The notes beneath the pieces were generated by a model that had not been told where the DNA came from, did no database searches, and saw nothing but the letters and a program-made list of their open reading frames with translations. A program made the translations under genes and the position numbers. A stretch of 64,000 nucleotides of DNA from Stereocaulon alpinum (taxonomy: Eukaryota > Ascomycota > Lecanoromycetes > Lecanorales > Stereocaulaceae), in assembly GCA_018257865.1 (NCBI GenBank), contig JAEUBA010000010.1, forward strand, positions 496,001 through 560,000, given 5' to 3'. The first letter of the stretch is position 1, and the number at the start of each line of letters is the position of its first letter. This document shows positions 44,372 through 57,100 of this stretch, piece by piece.

Positions 44372-45065
44372 TTAATTGATTAAAATAATTTATACGCCTA
44401 TTCTAGTATCTATATATACTAATAAGGGTATTCTTTTATATAATTAGAAAATCTAGGGGGCTATAAGCCCTCTAGACGCGGTCGCCCCTTTTAGTTAAAA
44501 ACTTTCGTTTATTAGCTTACCTATCGCTTTACTCTACTTATCTAACCTTACTACTAAGCTTTATAATACTAGTAACTATAATCTCCTTTACCCTATTAGG
44601 CCTTATAATACTCCGGTAGCTCCGCTACCTTTAGCTTTACCTTATACTTAGGCTTCTTTATCTTTAGGGTTTTTATTATTAGTTCTACTTTAATAGGGAG
44701 TTTAGATTAGGAAAGCTATTCCTTAGTAAGTTAGTACTATATTAGGAATTCTAACTAAACTAGCTATCTTATTACTACCCTTATACTATTAACTATAACT
44801 AGTATAGTCCTAATATTATAAGTCCTTACCTCTTTAATAAGTTCTCTTTAAGTATTACTAAGCTTTAGGTAGTATAGGAGAATATACTTTATATCCTAAT
44901 TTCTTAAACTATAAGCGCTACGAATCCTTAGTACTTTCGCTTTATATAAGAAGTAGTTAAACCTATTCTTACTACTTTAGAGTTAGACTACTATTAAGCT
45001 TTCTACCTTCTTTAGTTTTAGGTAGTAGTTATACCTATCTTTAAATAATATCTCCTTTTAAGTGG
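44372..45065 (-). mobile_element. LINE-B, 3' segment (minus strand)
   Basis: Reverse complement of the 3' part of LINE-A (about 53,105-53,820), including the shared tail. It is interrupted at 45,065 by the 1.19-kb element and resumes at 46,252. No reading frame survives. Confidence 0.8.
45051..45065. repeat. Target-site duplication, left copy (15 bp)
   Basis: TCTCCTTTTAAGTGG here and TCTCCTTTTAAGTAG at 46,252-46,266 flank the 1.19-kb insertion. The single difference is a G/A transition, as RIP would produce. LINE-B reads across the join when one copy and the insert are removed. Confidence 0.85.
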
Positions 45066-46251
45066 CTAGCGATGGAGATACACCTGTACGCGGTACTGGC
45101 TACGAACCTGAATACCTATTTAGAGCTGAGATATCTCCCCTAATATATTATAGGTTAAATGATGTTGAGACGTCGCGTAGTTGCTAAGAACTCCGTATAG
45201 AGTTTTTCGGGCAACGTAATAACACCTACCCTAACTCTACTACGACTATTATACCTCCCCTACGATTAAGACTAGATAGCAAGAATTAGTATTAGGTATA
45301 GTATCTCAGCCTAATAAGTAAAGAGTATAGGTAATACCTGCCTAGCCGTTAATTTAAAAAATCTAATATCTACGTGCGCTTGATACGTATCTACTAGTTA
45401 AGACTAACGCGCAGTCTATCTTAGGGGAAGGCTAGGGTTATAGGTATACAGGATTAAGAGAAGGATATACTAAGTTATAAATTAGAAGGCGTATTTTAGA
45501 AAAGGACGGCCCCTATCTAAGTAGCTAGGCGAGCCTTTAGTATAAGTAGCGCCGTATAACTATAATTATAAGCTGAAGGGTTGGCTCCCCCCTAAAGTAA
45601 AGTGTATAAGGATAGAAGTAAGTACTATCTAATATAACCGGCGGGATATTATACCATCCGATTCTTTATATAAGTATAGGCCTCCTAGGCGGTGTATATA
45701 GCTTCCCCCCTTTCTCGTATCCTTAACTAGTAAACCACCGAACAGCTAAATCCGGTACTACTACGGATACTAATAAACACTACTAATCAGCGCTAATAAC
45801 TCGAACCCTTACGGGACGGCTATACACCCCCTCCTCCCCCCCCCCTATATTAATACAGTAAAGGTTAAAGAAAGTTATAGGGCGCTTAGCGCTATAATAA
45901 AGTCGAAGGATATAGAAGAATATAGTAGGGTCCTTAAGAGCTGAGTATAGTGCGAAGGGCGTATATTACAGTTAGTATTAGAAACAATATTATAGAGCGC
46001 TCAGCATAATATTAAAGAATATAGTTAAGAGTTACCAGTATTAAGGAGGCCTAGGGTATAATCCCTAGACCAAAAGCAATTATATTATTAAGGATAAGCG
46101 GGAGTTTTTATCTAGGCACTATACTATAGTTTCTCTTACGGCTAGGAAAGGCATACTACGTGTACTATCTACTAGTTTCACAAATAATATAATAGAACAC
46201 CCTTATTAGTATATATAGATACTAGAATAGGCGTATAAACCAATCAATCAA
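45066..46251 (+). mobile_element. 1.19-kb non-autonomous element with a LINE-like 3' tail
   Basis: An insertion of 1,186 bases inside LINE-B, bounded by a 15-bp target duplication. The last ~70 bases (CCCTTATTAGTATATATAGA, GAATAGGCGTATAAA and terminal AATC repeats) are nearly the same as the 3' tail of LINE-A; the rest shows no match to LINE-A that I can see. No reverse transcriptase, endonuclease or other protein is recognisable, so it probably moved with LINE machinery, as SINEs do. Its origin (SINE-like, or an internal-deletion relic of another LINE) is open. It is less RIP-mutated than its inverted partner at 43,487-44,371. Confidence 0.72.
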
Positions 46252-47217
46252 TCTCCTTTTAAGTAGGTATATAAGAGTATTTAGGGATAGCCTTTTTATA
46301 TATCTCCTACTACTTAGTTTACTTTATTATTACCTAATTCCTTATTTTCTTAGCTAGAATACCTATATTTTAGTACTCCTTAATATCTATTTCTAAGTTA
46401 TATTAATATACTTTCTACTTTATTATTATTAATACTTAGTCCTAATCCTTTACTTTAAGCTCCTAAAGGGCCTATACCTCCTTCTCTAGTAATAAGGTAG
46501 GGTATATTAGGCGCGCCCTCCCTCTTTTTCCCTATAATCTCTAATAGATTATATAGTTACCTTTAATTATTAAGTTATAGATCCCCCTTAGTACTTAATA
46601 TCTTATAACTAAAGTATCTAACTAAGTCTAAATAGGAGGGATAACCGCCTCTGCCTTTAAGACTAAACTAGTATTACTCTATATACTCTAAGTACTATTC
46701 TTAAATAATTATTCTATATTATTACTAGTATCTTAATATACTTTCCTACTACTCCTAATTCTTTAGTAGGGGTATACTAAATTAGTATAGTAAATATAAG
46801 TATAAGTCTTACTACTATACTATATATTGTCTTATATTTCTTAAACGTAGCTCCTTAGGTTAATCTAGCTAGGTACTTAATTACTTAGGCTTAGGTAGCT
46901 ACTTTTACCTTTACTTATACTATATAGGGGCCCTAGCGAAGCTTAGTATTAATATATAGCCTAAGAATCCTAATACTTACCTTTAGTATAACCTCTACGT
47001 CGCTAAATTATACTATCTCTTTTATATTAAACCTCTTAGGTATTTATAATAGATATACTAGTTTATACTTTTAGGGTATAAATATCGCTTTATATATTTC
47101 TACCTATATTAGATAAAGCTTATAGGCTTATTCTAGCTAAAGTATCTATAGTTTATTTCTATTAATTTACTATATACTAGTAGGTATATATCGTCTATAA
47201 ATCCTCCTACTTATACT
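46252..47217 (-). mobile_element. LINE-B, reverse-transcriptase segment (minus strand)
   Basis: Reverse complement of LINE-A about 52,155-53,100, covering the region just after and including the RT active-site block. The match stops exactly at 47,217, where TGTTGAAA of the copia element begins. The remaining 5' part of LINE-B should lie beyond the far end of the copia, outside the window. Confidence 0.78.
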
Positions 47218-47858
47218 TGTTGAAATTCGGGTGTTCGTATACCAAGCCTTGGTATTGATAACTAAGACTTAGCACTAACCCTTATTTATATCTTATATAG
47301 TCGCACTTAGCTAGATAATTAAGTATTCTACCTATTATATTTTAATAGGTTATAAGCCTAGTACGCCGGGTATCGCTATAACAGCTCTTCTTTTAGAATT
47401 ATATTCCTCTTATAGTTACCAAATCCTCCCTAACGTAAGCTGCGTATACGCAAGCTGAACCTCTAATACCTATTTAGTCTTAGGTGACAACTCTTTCAAT
47501 CTTCGTACTGCGAGATTAACTCACAGCGATAATAATCGACTAAAAAGAGGAGGCTAGGGAACCCCCAGCTATTCTATTCTTTCTAGGGGTGTTACTACCG
47601 AAAAGCACGCTAATAAGTGCTACTAAGTAATCCTTTCTAGCGTGCCTTAGCAGGTATCTACAAACTCTAAAGCTAAGCCCCTAAAGCGATATCCAGCTTC
47701 TATAGTAGTGAGAATACTAACCTATATAAAGCAGAATCATCGAATTTCTACGGAGATTCATTAAAAACACGACTGTTCAGACGCCTAGAAGGCGATCAAT
47801 CGTCGATTACTAGGGGGCTAGGTCCCAACCCCTCAATTCCTTCCTAACGAGCTGATTC
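47218..47858 (+). mobile_element. Ty1/copia element, left part with 5' LTR
   Basis: Starts with TGTTGAAATTCGGG directly at the LINE-B break, a normal LTR start. It ends at GATTC, the target duplicated by the gypsy element, and continues at 59,876. The LTR end and primer-binding site were not located. It retains more CA dinucleotides than its neighbours, so it is milder in RIP. Confidence 0.65.
47854..47858. repeat. Gypsy target-site duplication, left copy
   Basis: GATTC immediately before the left LTR; the same five bases follow the right LTR at 59,871-59,875. Five bases is the usual duplication size for Ty3/gypsy integrase. Confidence 0.85.
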
Positions 47859-48107
47859 TATAAAGGCTAGCGACGCCGGCTCTAAGCTGGCGCACTAAGG
47901 TATAAGAGACGTAAAGTTACTAGATTTAGGTATTAAGCAATAGATATAATCATATTACTTAGTAGTAGAGTAGTAGCAGAACTAATTTCTAAAGATCCCT
48001 AAAACACGGGGGAGTCCTAAGTAGTAATACTATTACTAAGCCCCTAAACCTTAATTAATATTATTACGCTAGCGTAGCTATAACGCGTATACGCTTAAGG
48101 GTTAATA
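47859..48107 (-). repeat. 3' LTR of the gypsy element (249 bp)
   Basis: Aligns without gaps to 59,622-59,870. Read on the minus strand it starts TATTAACCC (TG to TA by mutation; the partner keeps TGTTAACCC) and ends CCTTTATA. Immediately upstream on the minus strand is the purine run AGAGGGGAGGA, a good polypurine tract, which fixes it as the 3' LTR. Confidence 0.85.
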
Positions 48108-48389
48108 GTATCCTCCCCTCTAGGCCCTAGTCCCTAAGTACTAAAGTATATAGAATAGACTGCTTATTAAAAACCCTTTAAACCTAGTAGGAAACGTAAG
48201 GGAAAAGAGTTAACCTAAAGGCGACGTCGTTAAGGCGGCGCCTTATATATATAGAATATCGTCTAACTGCAGTAACGCCCAAATCTATTATAATATAAAA
48301 AGAATATATAGTAGGCGTAGTAGTAACGCGTAGTTATTAATAAATATAATCGATTACCGGCCGTATTAGCGGGTAATAGCTGCGTTATC

Positions 48390-48399
48390 GTATTATTAG
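48390..48399. repeat. LINE-A target-site duplication, left copy
   Basis: GTATTATTAG here and at 53,821-53,830, immediately after the LINE tail. Weak similarity continues a few bases beyond, so the true length may be 10-16. Confidence 0.7.
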
Positions 48400-51300
48400 A
48401 TAAACCTTTTAATTGATAGCGACGACAACGAGCACGACGGGCGAATAGGCCTACTAGGCTAGACGAGCGATTATACTAGGTTACGAACCTAGTAAAATAA
48501 TATAAGATAGGGGGGGAGGAGAGAAGGGAGGTATTAGTAGTAAAGGTAGATAAGGAACGTATCCTAACGTAATAATAAGGCGATAGTAATAATAGTAGAA
48601 ACTTATTAAAAGTCTATAAAGCCCTTAAGGTAGGGAAAGAATTAAAGAAAGAATATAGTATATAAAGGCTATAGAATAGGCGCTACTAAAGTTTATAGAG
48701 AAGGTTTAGGGGATACTATAGGTAAATATAAATAAGACTATATAGGGCTTCTTCTAAAATATAGTAGAAAGGATTATAGAGTATATATAGGAGAATACTA
48801 TTAAAAGATATACTATAAAGGAGTACTATAGCTAACTAACGTATAAAAACTACCTAACTAGAAGGGTAAATAACAGCTAGGCGGATATAGCCTATATAGC
48901 CTAAAAAGGCTAAAATACTATCTACCTAGCTATACCTAAGGTAGAAGATATTAAGAAAGCGAAGTAGGTAATAGTTAGGATTAATAATACTAGCGAAAAG
49001 ATATAGATAGCTATAGTAACTCTTCCCTAACTAGTATAAATATTTAGGGGAGTAAGGGGAGTAGCTAGGGAGATTATTATAGTAAGGAGGACTATAGGGG
49101 GGGATATTATTCTCTAGATAGCCTTAGTAAAGGCTAGGGAGGAGTTAGAGAAGGATAATAGATAGGTAAGGAGACTTTATAGGTTAATAAGAGTCCTCTA
49201 AAAGATAGTAATAATAGTAATCTATAGAATAAAAAAGATAATAGATATAAAGGACTAATAGGGGATCTTTAAAACCCTAAGAAAAGATAATAGGAAGCTC
49301 TACTTAGAGTTAAAGATAATAAAGGCTAAATAGCCTATATTTATATTAAAGCTAAATATACTTAAGAGGGAGAAGAGATTCTTTATACTAATAATTAAGG
49401 TCCTAAGCTTAGAGGCGGCGAACTAGCTTATTATAGAGGGGATAGTAGTAGAGAATAGCCTCCTCTTCTATAATCGCTAGAAGAGAGAAGCTACCCCTAA
49501 GTAATACTTTAACTACTATAGATATAGATATATTACTAAGGCGTATAAATACCCTACCTACTATAGGATATACGCCTAAAACTATATAACTAATAATTAT
49601 ATAAAAAGAGCTAGTAGTAAGCCTAAGTGCGTAGTATATAAAGGGGAGTACTTAGTATAGAGTAAAACCTACTTAATCTAATAAAAGGAGAATACTAAGG
49701 CTAGGTAGAGAATTAAGTATAAGCTAAAATACTTTAAAGAGACCCTAAAGTAATACTTAGTAGGGCCTATACTAGTAATACTAAAAAGGACTAGCTTAGA
49801 AGGGTAGTATAAAGTAATCTCTAAAGGGAAGAGGAAGGCCTTAGAGGATATAATAGATAAGCCTTAGAAAGGAACTAAGGAGGTAGTAAAGAGGGGATAA
49901 CTAATAACCCTCTCTAAAGTAGAATAAGGGTAATAGCCCCTATCTATAGAGAGGATTAGTCTAATAAATACCCTTAAGTAGACTTTAGGAGTAGTAAAGA
50001 CTATTAAGACTACCTAAATATAGGAGAATATCTAAGCAGCCCTTACCTAATAAGGAATATACCCTACCTAAAAATACTATAGTATAATATATAGAGGAAG
50101 AAGGATACGGTAATAGTACTACTTCTTAAAAATAAAGATATAAAAGATATAGACGTATTAGCGATTTAAAAGCTAGTATATAACCTAATAAATAGAACCT
50201 TATATAATATAAGTATAAGTAGGTTCTACCTAGCCTATAGGGGAGACTTAGAGGCTAAAACGTACTTCTACGTAAATAAAAGGATAGATCCTAATAACTA
50301 GGGGGTAGAGTACTAAGAGGGCGACTTATACTTATTATAGATTTAGACTAAGAGAACCTAAAATAATACTAACGCTAAGGACGAAAATACTAAGGAGCTA
50401 ATAGTAGAGAGGGTATAGGTATATAATATCTATAACCCTTCGCTAGTAAGCTATATATTAGTAGATAGCCCTATAACTATCCTAAGGCTAAAGGAGGCCT
50501 TAGAAAGCGAAGGCGAATATATTATAGTTAGGGATTTTAACCTATACTACCCCTAATAGAATAACTTAGGATAAGCTATATACTATATAATAGTAGATAA
50601 GCTACTAGAAGTAGTAAGAGAGAAGGGGATAGTCCTTAAACTACTAGAGAAGTTAGTTATATAGTAAAGTAGGGGCTTAGAGAGCGCTATTAACCTTATA
50701 TTCCTAACCGAAGGCGCGTATAATATAATAGCGAAGTGCGGAGTAAGAGAAGACTTTAATATAGGGTTAGATTATATACTAATTATAACAGAGCTAGAAT
50801 AGACCTAAAGTAAGTGCTAAGTATACTAGAAGAGAGCTTAGAAAAGGATAGAGACGGAGGTAACTAGCGAGGAGATCCGGAAATATATAAAGATCTTAAA
50901 TAGGGTTATAAGTAGATACTTATTAAACTTAGAGGAAGTAATTAACCTATATATTAATAAGTTTATAGCTGCGCTATAGGAGGTAGTAGAGAATACTATC
51001 CTATTTAAGGAACCCTACGCCGGAGCTAAACTATACTAGAATAGGGTGTATATAAGAGTTACTAAGGTATTATAGGTAGCGCTTAAGGCCTACTGCTATA
51101 GTAGAAATATATAGACTGAGGAGGCTCTCTACTAGACTAAAAGGAAAAAGGTTACTATCCTATAAAAGATTAGGATAATAGCTTTCTAAGAGGGGGTCTA
51201 TAGAGTATTACTAAGGCTAGGAGGAGTATAGTAACTTACTAAGTAGGGAAGGGAGAGAAGTATATACCCTAAAGAGCTACTATAATTCCCAGCTATTAAA

Positions 51301-53820
51301 GACGGGAACGGGAATAAAGCGATAGACTTTAAAGGGAAGGTAGAGGCCTTAAGGAGGGTCCTCTTCCCGCCTCTACCCCTAGTAGACCTAACAGATATTA
51401 AGGGGGCTAATTACCTAAAGCCTATTATAATAGATAGCGAGATTACTATAAAGGAGGTAAGGGACGCGATTTAGTACTTAGTAGTAAATAAGGCCCTAAG
51501 GATTTTAGGGATCCTAAATAGGTTCCTAAGAGCGGTATATATAGAAATAGGGGAGACCTTTTAAAGGGTATTTTAAGTATACTTAGATTATAGATACTAC
51601 CTAAAGAAGTTCTACGAAGCGAATATAGTAATACTAAAGAAGCTAAAGAAGACTAATTACTTTAAGCCTAAGGCCTATTAACCTATTATACTACTAGATA
51701 TACTTAGGAAAGTATTAGAGATAGTAATAGTAAAATAACTTAGCGGAATAGCTAAAGTAAATTACCTACTCCTAGAATATTAGATAGGAGGTAGGAAGAG
51801 ATATTTAGTAGAAATAGCCTTAAAGACTATTATAGACTTAATTTATATAATATAGAACTAAGGTAAGAATAACGTAGCGAGTTTACTATTACTAGATATA
51901 GTAGGAGTATTTAATAATATATCCTATAAAAGGCTACTCTATAACTTAAGGATAAAAGGAATCCCTAAGGGGATTATCCAGTAGACTACGAGCTTTCTTA
52001 AGGATAGAGTAATATTAATAACCCTAGGGGGTAGGACTAGTCTAGTTAAAGTAGTAGAAATAGGGATCCTATAAAGATTACTAATATTACTAATCCTATT
52101 CCTCTTCTTTAATACGCTACTAATTAAAGTATACTTAAAGGTAAAGATCTTAGTATAGGTAGGAGGATTCGTAGATAATATATACCTACTAGTATATAGT
52201 AAGATAACGGAAATAAACTATAGGTAGCTAGAATAGGCCTATAAGCTCTACTAAATATAGGCGAAAATATACGGGGCGACGTTCGCACCTTAGAAATATA
52301 AACTAGTATATCTATTACGCGCCCCTAAAAGGTTTAATATAAAGGAGACGGTATAATTTAGTAATATAGAGGTTAAGCTAAAAGCGAGTATTAGGGTCTT
52401 AGGGCTATATATTAATACTAAACTCCGCTAGGGCCTATATATAGCGTAGGTAAAGATAAAGGCTGCTACTTAAGCCTAGGCGATTAAGTACCTAGTAGGA
52501 TTAACTTAGGGAGCTATATTTAAGAAGTATAGAAAGGTATATAATATAGTAGTAAAGCCTATACTTATATTCGCTACTCTAATATAGTATACCCCTACTA
52601 GGGGGCGGGGAGCTATAGAAAAGTATATTAAGACGCTTATAATAATATAGAACGACTACCTATAGATAGTACTTAGAGTATATAAGGTAATACTAGTCTA
52701 AGTCTTAGAAGCAGAAGTAGTTATTATACCTATCTAAACCTATCTAAACGCCCTAGTTATAAGATATTAGGTACTAAGGGGAGTATACCCCTTAATAATT
52801 AAAGGTAACCGCTTAATCTATAGGAGACTGCGGGGAAGGAGAGGAAGGGCGCGCTTAATACGCCTAACCCTATTACTAGAAAAGGAAGAATAGGCCCTAT
52901 AGGAGCTTAAGGCGAAGGATTAGGATTAAGCGGTAATAGTAATAAGGAGGAAGGTATATTAGTATAACCTAAAAACGGATATTAAGGAGTATTAAGACGT
53001 AGGTGTCCTAGCTAAGAAGATATAAGGCTAGGTAATAGCGAAGTAGATTAAGCGGTAGGAGATATATAAGGATACTATCCCTAAGTACTCTTATATACCT
53101 ATATAGAATAAACTATTATTTAGAGAAAGGTATAACTACTACCTAAAGCTTAGGAAGGTAGAAAGCTTAATAGTAGTCTAACTCTAAAGTAGGAAGAATA
53201 GGTTTAACTACTTCCTTTATAAGGCGAGAGTACTAGGGGTCTATAGTACCCGCTATAGTTATAGATAGAGGAATTAAGATATAAAGTATATTCTCCTATA
53301 CTACCTAAAGCTTAGCGATACTTAAAGGGAGCTTATTAAAGAGGTAGAGACTTATAATATTAAGACTATACTAGCTGAGGTTACTAGTATAAGAGTAGCT
53401 ATAAGATAGTTAGTTAGGTTAGGATTCCTAACGTAGTATTAACTTACTAGGGAATAGCTCTCCTAGTCTAAACTCCCTATTAAAGTAAAACTAGTAATAA
53501 AAACCCTAAAGATAAAGAAGCCTAAGTATAAGTAGAAGCTAAAGGCGGCGGAGCTACTAGAGTATTATAGGGCCTATTAGGGTAATAGAGATTATTATTA
53601 CTAGTATTATAGAGCCTAGTAGTAAGGTTAGATAGGCGGAGTAAAATAATAAATAAGCTAATAAGCGAAAGTTTTTAGCTAGAAGGGGCGACTCTAAAAA
53701 GGTTTCTTTTACGTCTAGAGGGCCTTTAACCCCCCTAGATTTCCTAATAATATAAGAGAATACCCTTATTAGTATATATAGATACTAGAATAGGCGTATA
53801 AATCAATTAATTAATCAATC
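48400..53820 (+). mobile_element. LINE-A, near-complete non-LTR retrotransposon (Tad1/I-like)
   Basis: 5.4 kb nested in the gypsy 3' region, flanked by GTATTATTAG at 48,390-48,399 and 53,821-53,830. Order: 5' region; ORF1 with nucleic-acid-binding knuckles (Cys-to-Tyr mutated) near 49,500-49,680; an APE-type endonuclease starting near 50,080 with an IQEPW-like motif; reverse transcriptase about 51,300-52,750 with LLLLDI near 51,880 and FVDN at 52,168-52,179 (FVDD expected); a Cys/His-rich-looking region; and a 3' tail ending in AATC repeats. Endonuclease plus zinc-knuckle ORF1 suits Tad1-type fungal LINEs. All frames carry many TAG/TAA codons from former CAG/CAA/TGG. Confidence 0.85.
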
Positions 53821-54039
53821 GTATTATTAGTTATTATTATTTTAAATAGCTTTAACGTATAGCGACGTCGCAGCGACGATAACCTATAAGTATATAAATA
53901 ATAACTTTCCCCCTAACTTTCCTCTCTTCGTAATACCTAATATAACTTATACGTACCCTAATATTAGCGTACCTATATCGCAATTAATATTACTAATATA
54001 GTTGACAGTTCTTTTCGTTATAATAATATCTAAACCTTC

Positions 54040-54190
54040 TCTTAAGATCGTATATCGCTATCGCGTAATCGGCGTATATTATTAGCTGCTAATATATTAC
54101 TTATAGGTATAACTTATATACACACTTAATATTATACGTCGCTATCGCGTAGCCGGCGCGTATTACTAGCTGCTAACACTTATAGACTAT
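54040..54190. repeat. Two-unit tandem repeat (~90 bp) in the gypsy 3' region
   Basis: CGCTATCGCGTAATCGGCG followed by TATTATTAGCTGCTAA, and about 90 bases on CGCTATCGCGTAGCCGGCG followed by TATTACTAGCTGCTAA. The units differ by transitions only. CpG-rich words survive here, in contrast to the TA-rich surroundings. Confidence 0.65.
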
Positions 54191-57100
54191 ATTATCGATA
54201 TACCTTTACCCTATAGGACTTATTTCTGCACGGGGAATAATAATTACGATTATAGCGACGCTCCTCCCTATTAACGTTATAAGGATAGCTACTATAGGCT
54301 TAATTATTATTATAAGGTATATTATTCTAATAGCTCTACTACGTCGCCTCCTAATATATCTAGATCCTAGAGCCGTTTCGTCGGTCTATACGGCGATCGG
54401 TGCGGCGTTATAGGCGCGAAGGCTAGACTTATTAAGTACGACGTAAGCGTAAGAAAATCGGGAAGCGTATTACCCAATAGCGAAAAGCGTAAGGCCAAAC
54501 CGTAGCGACGAGTAGGATAGATATTTAGCTAGTAATTGATTTAATCTCTTCTTTATTCCACTAAGGTATAAGCAAGTAAGTGCGATAATTGTAGAGGAGT
54601 GCGCTTATAGTATAAGACTATTCACCTATAAGGTTTATAATTATTATAACTTATATCGTCGCCGCCGCTTGCTCGCCGCCGTCGGTAGTATTTAAAGAAC
54701 TAGAGACCGTATACGCTTACTATCCGTCTACTCGTTAAAGGCTTAAGTTAAGTTACGGGTATCCTTAAGCTCTTCGTCTAGTAACTACTAGTTATATTCT
54801 TTACCCCAGCTAGTCTATTTAACCTTATACTAGATACCTTACTTATCTTAGACCTTATCTATAATTTCTTTAACCTCCTATATCTTATTATTATTAATAA
54901 GTTTAGGGGCTTATATAAAGTTCGTTAACGTCTTATTACCGTCGCGAAGGTAGTATAGCTCTAATAATAAGATATAAAAAGTATTATAGATCCTATAAGT
55001 TTATAGTAGTAGAAGGCGGTAAGCTTATACTCCTACTTTATTAGTAATCCTAAAAGGCCCTACGAATTTATAAGATAACTTTTTACTTAGACGTTTTTAC
55101 TTAAGATTCTTAGTTAATAGTATTACTAAATCTCTAACCTTATAGCTTTAAGGCTTATAATTCTTATTATACTATTTAACTTAAGACTCTCTAGCGCGCT
55201 ATAGGCGTTCTATAGCTTTATCTCTTAATACTTATAGTAATCTAATCCTCTTATTTATAGTAGGTATCCTCCCCTCTAAGGACTTATCCTTAAGTTCCTA
55301 ATAAAGTTTGGGATAGTATCTATATATTAAGTAGAACGGTATCGTTCTAATAGAGGAATAAAGACTATTTATATATATAAATTCTACTATTAGTAGCTGT
55401 TTCGCCTAAGTAGTCTGCTTATTATTAGTAAAGACCCGTAAGTAGTACTCTAGTACCTAATTCTAGCGTTCTGTTTAACTATTAGTCTAAGGATAAAAGG
55501 CGGTACTTAGGCGGCGCTTAATCTTAGAGTAAAAATAAATAGCTGACTAGAAGGCGCTGGTAAATACTAAGCCTCTATCGCTAATAATACTATTAGGTAT
55601 ACCGTAACAGTATACTACCTTAGTATAAAAAACATCCGCCAGCTTAGTAGCGTTGATTATAGTAGTAATAGGTATATACCTTACTATCTTCGTAAATTAA
55701 TTAATAATTACTAGAATAGCGTTATAGACCATATTCTTATATTTACTTAGGGGTAGACCTATAATAAAGTCTATTAAGAGCTCCTTCTATAGCTTATTAA
55801 TAATAGAAAGCGAACTTAGTTCGCTATAGGGGCGATAGTAGGGAGCCTTAGTCCTTTAGTAAATATTATAAGTTTTAATATACTTATTAACCTACTTAGA
55901 ACTCCCGTGCTAAAAGTATTTATAGGTAAGTAACTTATATATCTTCTTAGCGCTAAAGTACCCTACTAGGGGATTATTATAGTATTTACTAATAAGTTCT
56001 TCCCTTAAGGCTTTATCTCTAGGGATATATAGGCGGTTATTATTTTTTAATAAACCTTCTAGGTCTAAAGTCTATACCTTACTTTAGAGACGGCGCTGCG
56101 ACGGCGTACCCTTATTTATAGAAAAGGATTTCATCTAATTATTAGTAGCCTATAAGTCTTAAATTAAAGTCTTAATTAAATATTAAGGATCCTTATAAGC
56201 TAACTTAATAATACCTCTTATATCCTTTTAGGGGATAATAACTTAGAGGCCTATAATTTAAAACGCCGGCGATATTACTATAATAATTTCTTTACCTTCC
56301 TTATCTCTACCCTAAAGTACGAGTTTATTCTATAATATTAGTAATAACTTAGTGTTTAGCGGGGAACTTCCTTTATAATTAGGGCGTCGCGATAGCGGAT
56401 CCGCAGGATTCGTTTTTCTAGTACGATAAGTAATTTCGAAATTGAAAGTAGCGAGCTTCAGCGCCTATCTAGCTTACTAGAAATTTAATTACTTCTACTT
56501 TATAAAGCCCTTAAGATTATTATAATTAGTAAGAACCTTAATAGTAAACGGGCTACCTTCTAGGTAGTACCGCTACTATTTTATTACCGCTACTATAGCG
56601 AGTAATTCTTAGTCGTAAACCTTATAATTCTACTCCGCAGGAATTATCTTTTAAGACTAAAAGGTAATTAGGTACTAGTAGCTATTATTATCTAATTATA
56701 TAAGTACTACTATAATAGTAAAGTTAGAGGCGTTAGTTTCTATACGTAACTTTACTTCTAAGTTAAAGTAGCGGAGAAACGGCGTACTAGAAAAGATATC
56801 CTAAAGCTTTTAAAAAGTACCTTCGGTACTATTATTCTACTAAAGTTAACCTACCTTTTTCCCGTCCTTACTACCTTTAAGTAAGTCGGTTAGAGGCGTA
56901 GTAACAGCGGTATAGTTATAAATAAACCGCTAGTAGAAATTTATAAAGCCTAAGAAGACTTATATATCTTAAAAGGTCTCTAGCCTAAGCTATTCCCTAA
57001 TTATCGCTACGCGTTCCTAATCTATTACTACGCTATTAGTAGATATAATAAATCTAAGAAATTTAACCCGTTTAGTACTAAACTAATACTTCTTTAGGTT

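Noticed and set aside
43487..46253. A single large palindrome or hairpin at 43.5-46.2 kb
   Set aside because: The arms are two independent element copies in opposite orientation with LINE-B between them; a 15-bp duplication marks one as a separate insertion.
47859..48107. The 249-bp repeats as LTRs of the copia element, or a solo copia LTR
   Set aside because: The GATTC duplication lies outside the pair, the polypurine tract is on the minus strand beside the left copy, and a gypsy polyprotein lies between them on the minus strand; the copia instead begins TGTTGAAA at 47,218.
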